Origin: Lysinibacillus pakistanensis
GTDB lineage: Bacteria > Bacillota > Bacilli > Bacillales_A > Planococcaceae
Assembly (NCBI GenBank): GCA_001312325.1
Contig: BBDJ01000010.1
Coordinates: forward strand, 86,299-150,298
Direction: 5' to 3'
Length of the DNA: 64,000 nt
Shown: piece by piece, positions 19,847 to 31,930 of the stretch
How the letters are laid out: every line of letters starts with the position of its first letter
Position numbering within the stretch: position 1 is the stretch's first letter
Program-made: the position numbers and the translations under genes
Notes under the pieces: generated by a model
What the model was told of the DNA's origin: nothing
The model's database searches: none
What the model saw: only the letters and a program-made list of their open reading frames with translations

Positions 19847-20431
19847 GTGACTGAAACAACTGAAAACAAGGATCTTGTACAAGAAAAAGTACAGGATGAG
19901 AATGTACAAGCTGAAAATGTATCTACAGAAAATGATGTAGTTGAACAGCAAGAAGCAGAATTGACGATTGAAGAGCAATACGAGGCAAAGCTTGCAGAGT
20001 TACAAGCAAAGCTAGACGACGAGGAAAATCGTCATCTACGCCTACGCGCTGACTTTGATAATATGCGTCGTCGCAATCAGCTAGATCGTGAGGCAGCAGA
20101 GAAATACCGTGCTCAAAGCTTATTATCAGATTTACTGCCAGTACTAGATAATTTTGAGCGTGCCTTACAAGTGGAAGCAACGTCTGAAGAAGCTGCTTCT
20201 ATTGTAAAAGGCATTGAGATGGTCTATCGTTCTCTGATTGAAGCAACAGAGAAGGAAGGTCTGCAAGTGATTAAAGCAGAAGGTGAGCCATTTGATCCAA
20301 ATATTCACCAAGCTGTCATGCAGGAACAAGATAGTGAAAAAGAGACTGGTGTTATTTTACGCGAACTGCAAAAAGGATATATCTTAAAGGATCGTGTATT
20401 ACGCCCATCAATGGTATCTGTGAACGAATAG
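19847..20431 (+). CDS. grpE: GrpE nucleotide-exchange factor
   Basis: GTG at 19847 lies 6 bases after AGGAGG; upstream in-frame codons are unlikely starts. The acidic N-terminal arm (residues 1-50) leads into a long helix and the conserved core [21 protein letters not shown], ending with the beta domain [16 protein letters not shown]. 194 residues, intact. GrpE releases ADP from DnaK and acts as a thermosensor. Third gene of the CIRCE operon, 17 bases after hrcA. Confidence 0.95.
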   Translation: MTETTENKDLVQEKVQDENVQAENVSTENDVVEQQEAELTIEEQYEAKLAELQAKLDDEENRHLRLRADFDNMRRRNQLDREAAEKYRAQSLLSDLLPVLDNFERALQVEATSEEAASIVKGIEMVYRSLIEATEKEGLQVIKAEGEPFDPNIHQAVMQEQDSEKETGVILRELQKGYILKDRVLRPSMVSVNE

Positions 20432-20494
20432 TCATAGCACTATTTAGTCAATTAAAATCAGTTAGAAAACGCATCCCTTGCGTTTAAATAATAG

Positions 20495-22349
<1,855 letters not shown>

Positions 22350-22367
22350 GAGTTAACACAGTTAAGT

Positions 22368-22407
22368 GAAAAGCCAAAGACCGCTTGCGGCTTTGGCTTT
22401 TCTCTTT
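22368..22407 (+). terminator. Terminator between dnaK and dnaJ
   Basis: AAAAGCCAAAG pairs with CTTTGGCTTTT, followed by T-rich sequence. In B. subtilis partial termination also occurs downstream of dnaK. dnaJ may have its own promoter (TACAAT at about 22516). Confidence 0.8.
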
Positions 22408-22553
22408 ATTAAAAGCGGTATGATAAGCTCTACATAATAACTGAGAACAATATGTTCCTCATTTATTAATAAATAATTTACAACAAAAATAGAGGCAGTT
22501 TATTTAACTGCATGGTACAATAGATTTTATGCAAAAAGAGCGGAGTGTGAATG

Positions 22554-23677
22554 ATGGAAAAACGCGATTACTACGAGGTGCTTGGTTTAACCAAATCAGC
22601 TTCAAAAGATGATATTAAAAAAAGCATATCGTAAATTATCAAAACAATATCACCCTGATTTAAATAAAGAGCCAGGTGCTGATGAAAAATTCAAAGAAAT
22701 CGCTGAAGCTTATGAAGTGCTAAGTGATGATCAGAAGAAGGCGCGCTACGATCAATTTGGTCATGAGGATCCAAATGCTGGCTTTGGTGGTGGTGGCTTC
22801 GGAGGAGGCGGCTTTGGCGGCTTCGAGGATATTTTCAGCTCATTCTTTGGTGGTGGAGGTCGTCGTCAGGACCCGAATGCACCACGCAAGGGTGATGATC
22901 TACAATATCGTATGAATATTAAATTTGAAGAAGCGATTTTCGGGAAAGAAACAGAAATCGAAATTCCGAAAGATGAAACCTGCGATACTTGTCATGGTTC
23001 GGGTGCAAAACCAGGAACTAAGCCAGAAACATGTTCAACATGTAATGGTGCTGGTCAAGTAAATCAAGCTGTGGATACTCCATTTGGCCGTATGATGAAT
23101 CGTCGTACTTGTTCAACATGTCATGGTACTGGAAAAATCATTAAAGAAAAATGTTCAACATGTCGTGGAGAAGGAAAAGTACAAAAACGTAAGAAAATTA
23201 AAGTAACAATTCCAGCAGGGGTTGACGATGGCCAACAAATTCGTGTAACTGGTCAGGGAGAGCCGGGTATAAATGGAGGACCAGCGGGAGATTTATATAT
23301 AATGTTCCGTGTGCAAGGGCATAATGAGTTTGAACGTGATGGCGACGATATTTATTATGAGCTGAAGCTAACATTCCCTCAAGCAGCTCTTGGTGATGAA
23401 ATTGAAGTACCAACTGTCCATGGGAAAGTAAAATTACGAATTCCAGCAGGGACACAGTCAGGTGCTCAATTCCGCCTTAAAGACAAAGGTGTAAAAAATG
23501 TACATGGCTATGGTACTGGTAATCAATATGTTACTGTCAAAGTTGTCACACCAGAAAAGGTAACAGAAAGACAAAAACAACTGCTACGCGAATTTGCGGA
23601 AATTAGTGGTGATATTCCTGAGGAACAAGGAAGCTCACTATTCGATAAAATCAAGAAAAAAATTCCAAGGCGAATAA
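22554..23677 (+). CDS. dnaJ: Co-chaperone DnaJ (Hsp40), frameshifted
   Basis: ATG at 22554 is 8 bases after GGAG. Domains in order: J domain (YHPDL gives the HPD loop), Gly/Phe-rich linker, four CXXCXGXG zinc motifs ([32 protein letters not shown]), and the C-terminal substrate domain. Frame breaks at 22615-22621 and 23664-23671, each an extra A. The second removes the natural ending KFQGE-stop at 23677 and lets the frame run into prmA. Corrected length is 373 residues. It stimulates DnaK ATP hydrolysis. Confidence 0.95.
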
Positions 23678-23698
23678 TTAGAGGAGCTGAAGAGCTAC

Positions 23699-24640
23699 GT
23701 GAAGTGGTCAGAGTTATCCATTCATACCAAGAATGAAGCGGTAGAGGCAATTTCGAATATTTTGCATGAGGCTGGAGCGAGTGGTGTTGTTATTGAAGAT
23801 TCGGCTGAATTTGCTAAGCCACGAGAGGATCAATTTGGTGAAATTTATGCACTAAATGAATCGGATTTTCCCAAAGATGGTGTTATTGTCAAGGCTTATT
23901 TATCAGAGTCTAGCTTTTTAAATGAAACTGTGGAAGAAATTAAAGCGGCTATCACAAATCTAACGAACTTTAATATCGATATAGGGGAGAATGTAGTATC
24001 GATTGTAGAAGTAAATGAGGAAGACTGGGCAACAGCTTGGAAGCAATACTATCATCCTGTGAAAATTTCTGAACGCTTTACAATTGTACCAACCTGGGAA
24101 GATTATACTCCAGTATCAACAGATGAATTAATTATCGAATTAGATCCTGGTATGGCATTTGGTACTGGAACACACCCAACAACTGTGATGTGCCTGCAAG
24201 GGCTTGAAAAGGTTGTAAAAGAGGGTGACACAGTTATCGATATTGGTACGGGTTCTGGTGTTCTTTCTATTGGTGCCGCATTACTTGGAGCTAAAAGTGT
24301 TCATGCGCTTGATTTAGATGAAGTAGCAGTACGCTCTGCGCAAGAGAATGTTGTGTTAAACAAAGTTGAGGATACAGTATCTGTATTTCATGGAAACCTA
24401 TTGGATACAGTGAAGGAGCCGGCTGATGTCGTTGTTGCCAATATCTTAGCAGAAATTATTATATCCTTTACTGACGATGCATTTTCAATTGTCAAACCAG
24501 GTGGATTATATGTCACTTCAGGCATCATTGGCGCAAAACGTGATGATGTCAAAGCGGCACTAGAAGCTTCAGGCTTTGTCATTGAAGAAGTATTACTAAT
24601 GGAAGACTGGGTCGCAATCATCGCCCGTCGTCCACAATAA
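23699..24640 (+). CDS. prmA: Ribosomal protein L11 methyltransferase PrmA
   Basis: GTG at 23699 after GAGGAG gives [10 protein letters not shown], the usual PrmA start. An N-terminal substrate-recognition domain (residues 1-130) is followed by a Rossmann methyltransferase: [14 protein letters not shown], then [14 protein letters not shown] for SAM and [10 protein letters not shown] as the NPPY-like motif. 313 residues, intact. It trimethylates ribosomal protein L11. It follows dnaJ as in other Firmicutes and ends with a terminator. Confidence 0.93.
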   Translation: MKWSELSIHTKNEAVEAISNILHEAGASGVVIEDSAEFAKPREDQFGEIYALNESDFPKDGVIVKAYLSESSFLNETVEEIKAAITNLTNFNIDIGENVVSIVEVNEEDWATAWKQYYHPVKISERFTIVPTWEDYTPVSTDELIIELDPGMAFGTGTHPTTVMCLQGLEKVVKEGDTVIDIGTGSGVLSIGAALLGAKSVHALDLDEVAVRSAQENVVLNKVEDTVSVFHGNLLDTVKEPADVVVANILAEIIISFTDDAFSIVKPGGLYVTSGIIGAKRDDVKAALEASGFVIEEVLLMEDWVAIIARRPQ

Positions 24641-24647
24641 ATGGACT

Positions 24648-24698
24648 GAGAAAGCGCCAAATCGTGAGCCGAGTGCTTGTGATTTGGCGTTTTCTCTT
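24648..24698 (+). terminator. Terminator after prmA
   Basis: GAGAAAGCGCCAAATC pairs with GATTTGGCGTTTTCTC around a 17-base loop, a long perfect stem of 16 pairs. rsmE begins directly after, so read-through or a separate promoter is needed. Confidence 0.8.
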
Positions 24699-24721
24699 CT
24701 TTATAGAAAGGAATGTGTACC

Positions 24722-25463
24722 ATGCAGCGTTATTTTATTGAAACCTCTATTGAAAAAGCACGAATTAGTGGAGAAGATGCACATCATATTGAACGAGTAA
24801 TGCGAATGAAGGAAGGTGACAAAATTGTAGTAGTGGCACAAGATAATGCCCACATCTGTACAATTGTAGCCTTTGAAGGAGATGGGGTAGTTATACAGCC
24901 TACTGGGGAGATAATTCCTTCTCCTGAGCTACCTATTCAAGTTACAGTTGCCTGTGGATTGCCAAAAGGTGATAAATTAGAGCTTATTACACAAAAAGCT
25001 ACAGAGCTTGGCATGTTTGCCTTATTGCCGTTTGAAGCAGAGCGTTCCATTGTAAAATGGGATAAAAAGAAGGGGGTAAAAAAAGCAAGAGCGTCTGCAA
25101 AAAAATTGCAAAAGAAGCCGCTGAACAATCTCATCGTACACATATACCAGAAATTTATGAACCAATTTCTTTTAAGCAGCTAGTAAATCAGGTGAGCAAT
25201 TTTGACGCCGTTTTTATCGCAGATGAAGAAGATGCCAAATCTATAAAACGTACGAGATTTGCGGAAAAGCTAAAAAAACGTTTACGATAAAAAAATCGAA
25301 TTCAATTCTTATTATCTTTGGTCCAGAAGGCGGCATTGCTAGAAAAGAAGCGGATGCTCTGTTGCAAGCTGGAGCCCAAACGATGTCTTTAGGACCCCGA
25401 ATTTTACGAGCAGAAACAGCGCCACTTTATGCACTGTCTGCAATATCCTATGAATTTGAATAA
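24722..25463 (+). CDS. rsmE: 16S rRNA m3U1498 methyltransferase RsmE, frameshifted
   Basis: Starts MQRYFIE, the family start. An N-terminal PUA-like part (residues 1-70) is followed by a SPOUT knot: GLPKGDKLELITQKATELG, then after frame repair IIFGPEGGIARKE and SLGPRILRAETAPLYALSAI, the knot with the SAM site. Frame breaks lie near 25090-25105 and 25285-25290. Joined length is about 246 residues. It methylates U1498 of 16S rRNA. In related genomes mtaB follows; here mtaB is about 10.6 kb away. Confidence 0.9.
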
Positions 25464-25532
25464 AAGAAATGCCGCCTTATCAAAAGTGAGAATATGTTAT
25501 ATTCCGTATTGGCAAAAAGATGAGGCATGGGC

Positions 25533-25566
25533 AAAACCACTTAAAAACTGTTTTAAGTGGTTTTTT
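25533..25566 (+). terminator. Terminator after rsmE
   Basis: AAACCACTTAAAA pairs with TTTTAAGTGGTTT, then T-rich sequence. Confidence 0.85.
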
Positions 25567-25719
25567 CACTTTTATATAATATAGGGTCCTACTAGAATTT
25601 GAGTCAGTAATATTGCGCAAAACGTGATGTGAAAATAAGTGAAAATTTAGAATATAGGTAAAAATTAACAAAAAAACCCTTTTATTAAAATATAGAAAAA
25701 AAACAAGTATAACGTCCAT

Positions 25720-25746
25720 ACATAGATATTATTGATACATATTCTA
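25720..25746 (+). promoter_or_regulatory. SigK-like promoter of the first CsxC-type gene
   Basis: AC at 25720-25721, 16 bases, then CATATTCTA at 25738-25746, fitting the sporulation SigK pattern AC-N16-CATANNNTA. The start codon is 51 bases further on. The same -10 precedes the second paralog. Confidence 0.6.
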
Positions 25747-25796
25747 ACGATAGGAGAGCTCCCTAATACTAAAAAAATGAAAAGAGGGAATTTTTT

Positions 25797-26603
25797 TTGA
25801 GTGAACAATTAGAAAATCAAATGCTACCTTGCCCGGTAACATCAACTGAACAAATTCCATTAACTAATGAAACTACTCCAGTAGTCGCTACACCGCTCAC
25901 GACACCAACAATTAAAGTTCCAGTTGTACTTGCAGAACCAACACTTCAAATCGTTGTGGAGTCGGATATTACGCTTAATCCTGCAGCAACTGAAATCAAA
26001 AGAGTGAAAAAAAATGTATTCCTAAATCAAGCTAAATTAGTACCAGTGAGCTTTGTACGCATTGCGGGCACTGACTTTTTTAGGGTAACAAGAGCTAAAT
26101 TATTTGTAGCAGGACATATTCGTAAAAATATCGAATATGCTTCATCAGCATGTAATGGAGCACTTCGAGATAGAATTGCCGATGTTGCGTTTTCTGGTTT
26201 TACAGACCTTACATTCCCACAAACACCTGGGGGGTCTACTCCAATCTTAGGCATTTCCGAGTTTGCCGAAGCGAACTTCCTGAATGAAGCGACGCAAATG
26301 GACGCTCGATTGGATAAGGCTTTCTTCCAAAACCTTGTTAAATACAATGAACAGCCATTTGGAGAATTAGTAGCAGCGAACTTCTTTGAACTTGATTTTT
26401 CGCCAATTATGACATCACCAGAAGGTACGTTTAGCACATTACGTGAAAAAATCGTACTCGAACTGACTGTAAAAGTAATTCAAGTTCAACAAGTCCGCCT
26501 TGGTGCTGGCAGTAGTGTAATAACTCCTGTTCTTACAGGGCTTACTCCTCCAGTTAGTCCTACTATCAATCCTCCTATTAATCCACCTTCCGAACCTTGT
26601 TAA
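25797..26603 (+). CDS. CsxC-family exosporium/spore-surface protein, copy 1
   Basis: TTG at 25797 follows AGAGGGA. A Pro/Thr-rich N-terminal arm (residues 1-45) precedes the core beginning KVPVVLAEPTLQIVVESDI and EIKRVKKNVFLNQAKLVPV, which resembles the CsxC family and the related DUF3794 spore domain. FVAGHIRKNIEYAS follows, and the C terminus is a Pro-rich tail ending PPSEPC. 268 residues, intact. Such proteins form the exosporium or coat surface in Clostridia and Bacilli. A SigK-like promoter and a close paralog 2.7 kb downstream support a late mother-cell spore role. Confidence 0.7.
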   Translation: MSEQLENQMLPCPVTSTEQIPLTNETTPVVATPLTTPTIKVPVVLAEPTLQIVVESDITLNPAATEIKRVKKNVFLNQAKLVPVSFVRIAGTDFFRVTRAKLFVAGHIRKNIEYASSACNGALRDRIADVAFSGFTDLTFPQTPGGSTPILGISEFAEANFLNEATQMDARLDKAFFQNLVKYNEQPFGELVAANFFELDFSPIMTSPEGTFSTLREKIVLELTVKVIQVQQVRLGAGSSVITPVLTGLTPPVSPTINPPINPPSEPC

Positions 26604-26679
26604 TCTATCTTTAAATACTAGATAATCAAAATAGATAAGCGTCATTCAAGGGCACGGATAAAAATCCAATATTTGAGTT

Positions 26680-26727
26680 GGCAGTCGAGGGTTCGATTTA
26701 GTCGAATTTTCAACTGCCTTTTTTTTC
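26680..26727 (+). terminator. Terminator after the first CsxC-type gene
   Basis: GGCAGT pairs with ACTGCC, and inside it GGTTCGA/TCGAA form a second stem; seven T follow. Confidence 0.65.
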
Positions 26728-26943
26728 TATTAAAAAAAATTTTTTTCTTTTTCAATGCGTGTGAATCAACGTGCTCAGTGACAAAAGTAAAAGTTAAGCA
26801 TAGTATGAATTGTAATAATAAGTACAGTGAAAAGAATACGCGTTATATGATGAAGTAGAACTCAAATCCTTAATATATAGAACAATGAGGAATTATCGAC
26901 CAATACACCTTATTTGTCAAAACATTTTTTTGGGAGTGAACGA

Positions 26944-28315
26944 ATGAAAACTCCATGGATTAACTTTAGAGGGATGAAGGAAGTATCCTCTAAGCAAAAT
27001 AAATACACGAATTGGACGTATCAAACTAAACCATCTCATTTAGATTCTGCATGTGGTGAAAATGATGATACAAAAAAAATTAGATGATACCAGAAATGGG
27101 GAAGAATCTAGCCATGAATTACTAATTTCTTCAAGAAATAATGTTGAAGAAGAAACCAATCCCCCTCCTGATAACGTGGAGGTTGATGAATTGGATTCAG
27201 TGGAAGAGCTGGATTTAGTATTACTTATTCCTTTAGAAACGGATATTGAGGAAGAAATCGATCATTTTTCCGATACTGAAATAGATGATGAAATGAATCC
27301 AGTGAAAGATCTAGATTTAGCAACCAATTTAGATTCCAATCATGGACTACTTATTCCTCTAGAAATTAATGATGTGGAAGATGTCCATGCTCTCCCTGAT
27401 TCCGAAGAGACAGAGGAAATGAATTCTGTAGAAGAACCGAATTTAACATCTCAAGTAGACCCTAATCATAAGATATTCAGTCAATCTGAATACAATGGTG
27501 AGAATAAAAATGATGAAGGGGAAAACCTTTCTACACCTTTTCCTGAGCCTGTGCAAGGAGAAGTATGTTCTATAACCCAAAAAAACTCATTTTCTACATA
27601 TGTTGAAATTAATGATTTTCTCCATGCTCCTATCTGTGGTGAAAATGTTCAAAATACATTTGAATTTCTTGATTTAAACAATAAACTAATTCCCCAATTT
27701 GAAACGAAGCTATTTCATACTATAACGGATTATCCTGAGCAGCCGGATTGTCGATTGGCTCGCTCAAAAATTAATAAAATTGTATTTTTAATGAAAACAG
27801 ATATCCATCCTAAAAATAATCAGAAAAATAATCTGCTAAAATCAGTTGTAGTCCCCTTACATAACTCACAATCAATTAACAAAGGTGGAGTAAATAATCA
27901 TTCGTACAGTACCGAAGATTTTATGCATATTAGAGTTCCAGTTGTAGTTGGGGAATATAAAATCGAAATATGTCTCGAAGAATTTATTATATTTGAAAAA
28001 GGAATTGTGGAGGTGAAAGATATCTCGAGTGAGGTAGTACTAACCAATTGTAGATTCGTACCTAATCGTTTTTCCAAGTCATTAGGTAATGGTACATGTA
28101 CAGCATTAAATGGGAATTTATTTATAGAAGGTTATATTCATCAGAATATTGAGTATATAAGTTCTCATACCAGTGATGAAATACCTGTACAAAATAAAGA
28201 ATTTATTCATTCGAATCAATTGTGCCAAAATATAGTATTAGATTTAATCATTCATATGTTTCAAGTACAGAAAATACAGGTTAGTATGGCAAACAAGAGT
28301 CTAGAGGATAATTGA
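26944..28315 (+). CDS. Acidic spore-surface protein with CsxC-like C-terminal domain, frameshifted
   Basis: ATG at 26944 after GGGAGTG. Residues 1-40 are basic; an 8-A run near 27073-27080 breaks the frame, and joining gives about 457 residues. Residues ~45-165 are very acidic with diverged repeats (DVEEVD, SVEEL, LLIPLE, DVEDV). Residues ~325 to the end (IRVPVVVGEYKIEICLEEF ... NLFIEGYIHQNIEYIS) align with the CsxC core of the neighbours (KVPVVLAEPTLQI ... FVAGHIRKNIEYAS). I infer a diverged third family member with an added acidic region. The function is unknown, perhaps assembly or mineral/cation binding on the spore surface. Confidence 0.6.
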
Positions 28316-28396
28316 AATCTTATATGTTAGCTCAAAACCCTTTTTAAAAATCAGTAAAATACTAGTATATACGTCCATGTATAGATATAACCGCTA

Positions 28397-28405
28397 CATA
28401 TTCTA
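28397..28405 (+). promoter_or_regulatory. SigK-like -10 of the second CsxC-type gene
   Basis: CATATTCTA, 53 bases before the start, in sequence clearly homologous to the promoter region at 25710-25800. The -35 dinucleotide is GT instead of AC. Confidence 0.5.
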
Positions 28406-28458
28406 GTTATATAAAGAGCGCTCTTTAATACTAAAAAAATGAAAAGAGGGAATTTTTT

Positions 28459-29236
28459 TTGAGTGAACAATTAGATAATCAAGTTAGTCAATTCGAACCT
28501 TGTCCGGTAGCATCAACTGAACAAATCCCATTAACTAGTGAAATTACTCCAGTAGTTGCTACACCACTTACGACTCCAACAATTAAAGTTCCAGTTGTAC
28601 TTGCAGAACCAACACTTCAAATCGTTGTGGAGTCAGATATTACGCTTTCTCCTGCAGCAACTGAAATCAAAAGAGTGAAAAAAAATGTATTCCTAAATCA
28701 AGTTAAATTGGTTCCAGTGAGCTTTGCACGTATTGCGGGCACTGACTTTTTTTAGAGTAACAAGAGCTAAATTATTTGTAGCAGGACATATTCGTAAAAA
28801 TATCGAATATGCTTCATCAGCATGTAGTGGGGCACTTCGAGATAGAATTGCCGATGTTGCGTTTTCTGGTTTTACAGACCTTACATTCCCACAAACGACT
28901 GGGGGAACTACTCCAATCTTAGGCATTTCCGAGTTTGCTGAAGCGAACTTCCTGAATGAAGCGACGCAAATGGACGCTCGATTGGATAAAGCTTTCTTCC
29001 AAAACCTTGTTAAATATAATGAACAACCATTTGGAGAATTAGTAGCGGCAAACTTCTTTGAACTTGATTTTTCTCCAATTTTGACATCACCTGAGGGAAC
29101 GTTCAGCACTTTGCGTGAAAAAATTGTATTGGAATTGACTGTAAAAGTACTACAAGTTCAACAAGTCCGCCTTGGTGCTGGCAGTAGTGTAATAACTCCT
29201 GTTCTTCTAGGACTTACTCCTCCTACTAGCCCTTAA
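28459..29236 (+). CDS. CsxC-family exosporium/spore-surface protein, copy 2, frameshifted
   Basis: TTG start after AGAGGGA, as in copy 1. The protein is nearly identical to copy 1 over the core (KVPVVLAEPTLQIVVESDI; SACSGALRDRIADVAFSGF; EATQMDARLDKAFFQNLV) but has a longer N-terminal arm with CPVASTEQIP and a shorter tail ending PPTSP. At 28745-28751 there are seven T where copy 1 has six, which breaks the frame. That single-base difference between paralogs is direct evidence of a homopolymer length error or a recent mutation. Corrected length is about 258 residues. Confidence 0.7.
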
Positions 29237-29275
29237 TAGTTCTAAATTTTTGAGAAACACAACAAATAAAAATAT

Positions 29276-29320
29276 TAGTAGTGCAAATCATGGCCAAGGT
29301 TTGTACTACTTTTTTTTATG
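29276..29320 (+). terminator. Terminator after the second CsxC-type gene
   Basis: AGTAGTGCAAA pairs with TTTGTACTACT, followed by eight T. Confidence 0.85.
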
Positions 29321-29466
29321 GCAAAAATGTTTGACTTAAAATAAGACCACCTACATACGCTTACGGGAAGCAGTTTAGTATGTTGGGTCGTTAAACATTA
29401 GAGGATAAATACTAAACATTAAGTTAAGGCTAGCCAAAAAGCTAGGCTCATTATATTTATTTGTGT

Positions 29467-29614
29467 TATCATAAATCACGTATCTAAAAATAAGTACATC
29501 AAAAAAATATTTATTAGTGAAGAAGCAAATTGTAATTGAGATGTTGAAAGGATGATATAAATTATGAGTAACGAGCGATCAAAAATCGTGAGTTTCCATA
29601 CTCTAGGTTGTGGG
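29467..29614 (+). other. Left attachment-site region: truncated copy of the mtaB 5' end
   Basis: The stretch from TGTGTTATCATAAATCACG through GAAAGGATGATAT, an ATG and ACTCTAGGTTGT aligns with 35945-36096 before and inside mtaB. After ACTCTAGGTTGT similarity stops and the frame ends at a TAG. This is what one end of an element integrated into the mtaB 5' end would leave. The two copies have diverged by many substitutions. Confidence 0.65.
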
Positions 29615-29673
29615 GTAGTATACAGAGATATGATTGCGTAGGAATGTAGTGGTATCAAGGCTTCAACTGCATG

Positions 29674-29712
29674 GCAAAATCACTTAAAATGACGGCTTTA
29701 AGTGATTTTTTT
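29674..29712. terminator. Hairpin at the recombinase 3' end
   Basis: AAATCACTTAAA pairs with TTTAAGTGATTT; the likely recombinase stop lies in it. Confidence 0.65.
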
Positions 29713-31430
29713 CTTTGTAATGATAGCGTGTTGATACAGATTGTCCTGTTTTTACAATAAGATCACGCTCAATTAATTCCGCTAATAACGTGAAGATTCC
29801 ATCACGGGAAATGTTAGTAGCTTTTTGTAGATCGGCACGTGAAGCTGGGCCATTTTCTTTTAAATAGTCCAAAACAGCACTTTCGTAAAGTCTGAACTGC
29901 ATTCGAGTTGATGCTACGGATTCGCTTTGTAAAAAAAGACTTATATGCAAATGTATGTGTGATGCCATTTTTAAATGTAATTGATTGCACACGCTTATCT
30001 AAAACAATAATATTTTCAATTATTGTATGCATAAAATCAGATAATGCTTCTCGGCCAACTGATTCTGATAAGGTACGATAATCTACATTGCGTGCTTGCT
30101 GCATCTCTTTAGTAATTAAAAAATGCTGCCCATTATCAATAAACGTATCACTTGATTTATTATTATTTTTTTGATGTAACGTATTAATATCGACTTCAAT
30201 TTCTTCTAGTCTTTCTCGAAGATCACGCTTTTTAAAAATATAATCCTTCTGCTAATGCCATCCTCACCGAATAAATATAAATCCTCTAAGCGAGCTAATG
30301 CTTTTTCATACTTCACTTTTTCTTTGTTTAACCTTTCAATTTCTAGATCAGGAATAACATGTTCATCGTTTATAGCCAAAGAATATTCATGTCCTGACAA
30401 ACCATTAGTAAGCGCGAAATATGTTTCTTTAAGTGATTCATTATCAATACCAACTACATCAATAAATGCATTACCACGAAGTAAAGCTCGTTCTATATCA
30501 CGTATTGAATAAATTGGCGTTATTCTCTCTTGGAGCCTAATTAAATTTGATACATAGTTAAAAATAAATGGACCAATAATAATATCACTCACATAGTTGC
30601 TACATCTTTTAGCTCCACCGGACGTAACACAAGTATAGCGTGATGGACGAAAACCATCTTTGCGTGGTGAATCTAAGCCAGCCGTAAGCAAAGCATTACA
30701 TTTTCCACAATAAAGCATTTTAGAAAAGATGTGCTTATGAATATCGGCACGTTGGACATCAGTTAAGCCTCTATAGTTGTCCGAAAGTAGTCTATTAACC
30801 CGTTCAAATTGCTCTTTTTCAATGATGCCAGGATGATTATTTTCAACGATTACCCATTCATCTTTATTTTTTAGTCTTCGACTACCATCACTTTCACGCA
30901 TGTTGTAGCGGTATGTGCCAATATAGAAGGGGTTACGTAAAATATCCCGAACTGTTTTTGCTGTCCATTGCCCATTGCGTTTTGTAGCTATATTTTCCTC
31001 ATGTAAACGATATGCTACTTTTAAAGTCGAGCGTAATGATTCGTACAAATTGAAAATGTATTGGACAATTTTTGTTTCTTTAGAATCTGCCACAGGAAAT
31101 TTTTCTTCATCTGACCACACGTAACCAATCGGTACAGTGGAGCCATTCCATAAACCTTTTTCAGCACGAGATAGCATGATTGAAAATACACGTTCCGCAG
31201 TCAGTTGACGTTCTAATTCTGCAAACACTAAGATGATTTTTAGCATTGCTTCGCCCATTGCTGTAGATGTATCAAACTGCTCGTTTTTTTGATACGAATG
31301 TAACCTTGCATCCTTTTAATTCTTCATACATCTCCGAAAAGTCTTTTAAATTACGAGAAATTCTATCAATCTTCCACACAAGTAAATGTGTAAATTCACC
31401 TTTTCGGATACGCTGCATCATTTCTTGGGA
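29698..31430 (-). pseudogene. Large serine recombinase (phage integrase), 5'-truncated and frameshifted
   Basis: The remaining part of the catalytic domain has HLLVWKIDRISRNLKDF and ELERQLTAERV, typical of serine recombinases. Next come the recombinase domain (GYVWSDEEKFPV ... ILRNPFYIGTYRYN) and a zinc ribbon (CGKCNALL ... KRCSNYV), followed by coiled-coil and winged-helix-like C-terminal parts. The N-terminal segment with the catalytic serine is missing; at about 31420-31435 the sequence joins an oppositely oriented endolysin gene. More frame breaks lie near 31265, 30230 and 29910. The 3' end lies next to the mtaB-like left attachment region, the usual place for an integrase. Confidence 0.8.
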
Positions 31431-31872
31431 TATTGCAGTGGGTCCTCCACAATCTTTGTATGATGCTGCAACCTTAAATAAGGTTGGAGCTATCGCAATG
31501 CGTCTAGGCATAACGTGGGGTGGTCAACCATCGTGGGTAAAGGCTGGAGCTGTAGATAGACCACACTTTGAAGTTAAAGCGTCTTGGAAGATGCCAGCGG
31601 GCTATAAATTAGGACAAGTAATTGTTCCAAGCAATAGTAAAATGCAAGTCCAATTAATTGTGGAAGACAAACCGAAGGAGGAAATCAAAATGACTCAAAC
31701 ATGGAATCCAGGAAGCCCAGCTATGAAAACCGAAACGGAGAATTTTATTGCACAGGCGGTTAAGGAAGGTATTATTCAGGAATCACACTTAAAGGATTTA
31801 CAGAATGGTACAATGACAACTGATAGATTAATTGGGTTGTATATTACGATTCAACAAAGACGAAATAAATAA
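31425..31872 (+). pseudogene. Phage endolysin fragment (M15/CwlK-type peptidase) with C-terminal domain
   Basis: Readable from about SLYDAATLNKVGAIAMRLG; ITWGGQPSW and VDRPHFEV match the metal-binding C-terminal part of L-alanyl-D-glutamate peptidases. A linker then leads to a C-terminal domain WNPGSPAMKTETENFIAQ ... LIGLYITIQQRR, likely wall-binding. The N-terminal half of the catalytic domain is gone; the gene is joined head to head with the truncated integrase. The C-terminal domain DNA recurs at 40821-40927. Probably non-functional. Confidence 0.7.
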
Positions 31873-31878
31873 TAAAAA

Positions 31879-31905
31879 TGCCCAGGTAATTAAAGTACCT
31901 GGGCT
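31879..31905. terminator. Hairpin after the endolysin fragment
   Basis: GCCCAGGTA pairs with TACCTGGGC across a 7-base loop, between convergent genes. Confidence 0.7.
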
Positions 31906-31930
31906 TGGTATGGTTTTTATTCAATCCTGT

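Noticed and set aside
26680..26727. Possible tRNA (GGTTCGA resembles a T-loop)
   Set aside because: No acceptor, D-arm or anticodon arm can be built around it; it folds better as a terminator.
29563..29641. A short separate gene starting MSNERSKIVSFHTLG
   Set aside because: It aligns with the mtaB 5' end and stops after the shared core, so it is an attachment-site remnant.
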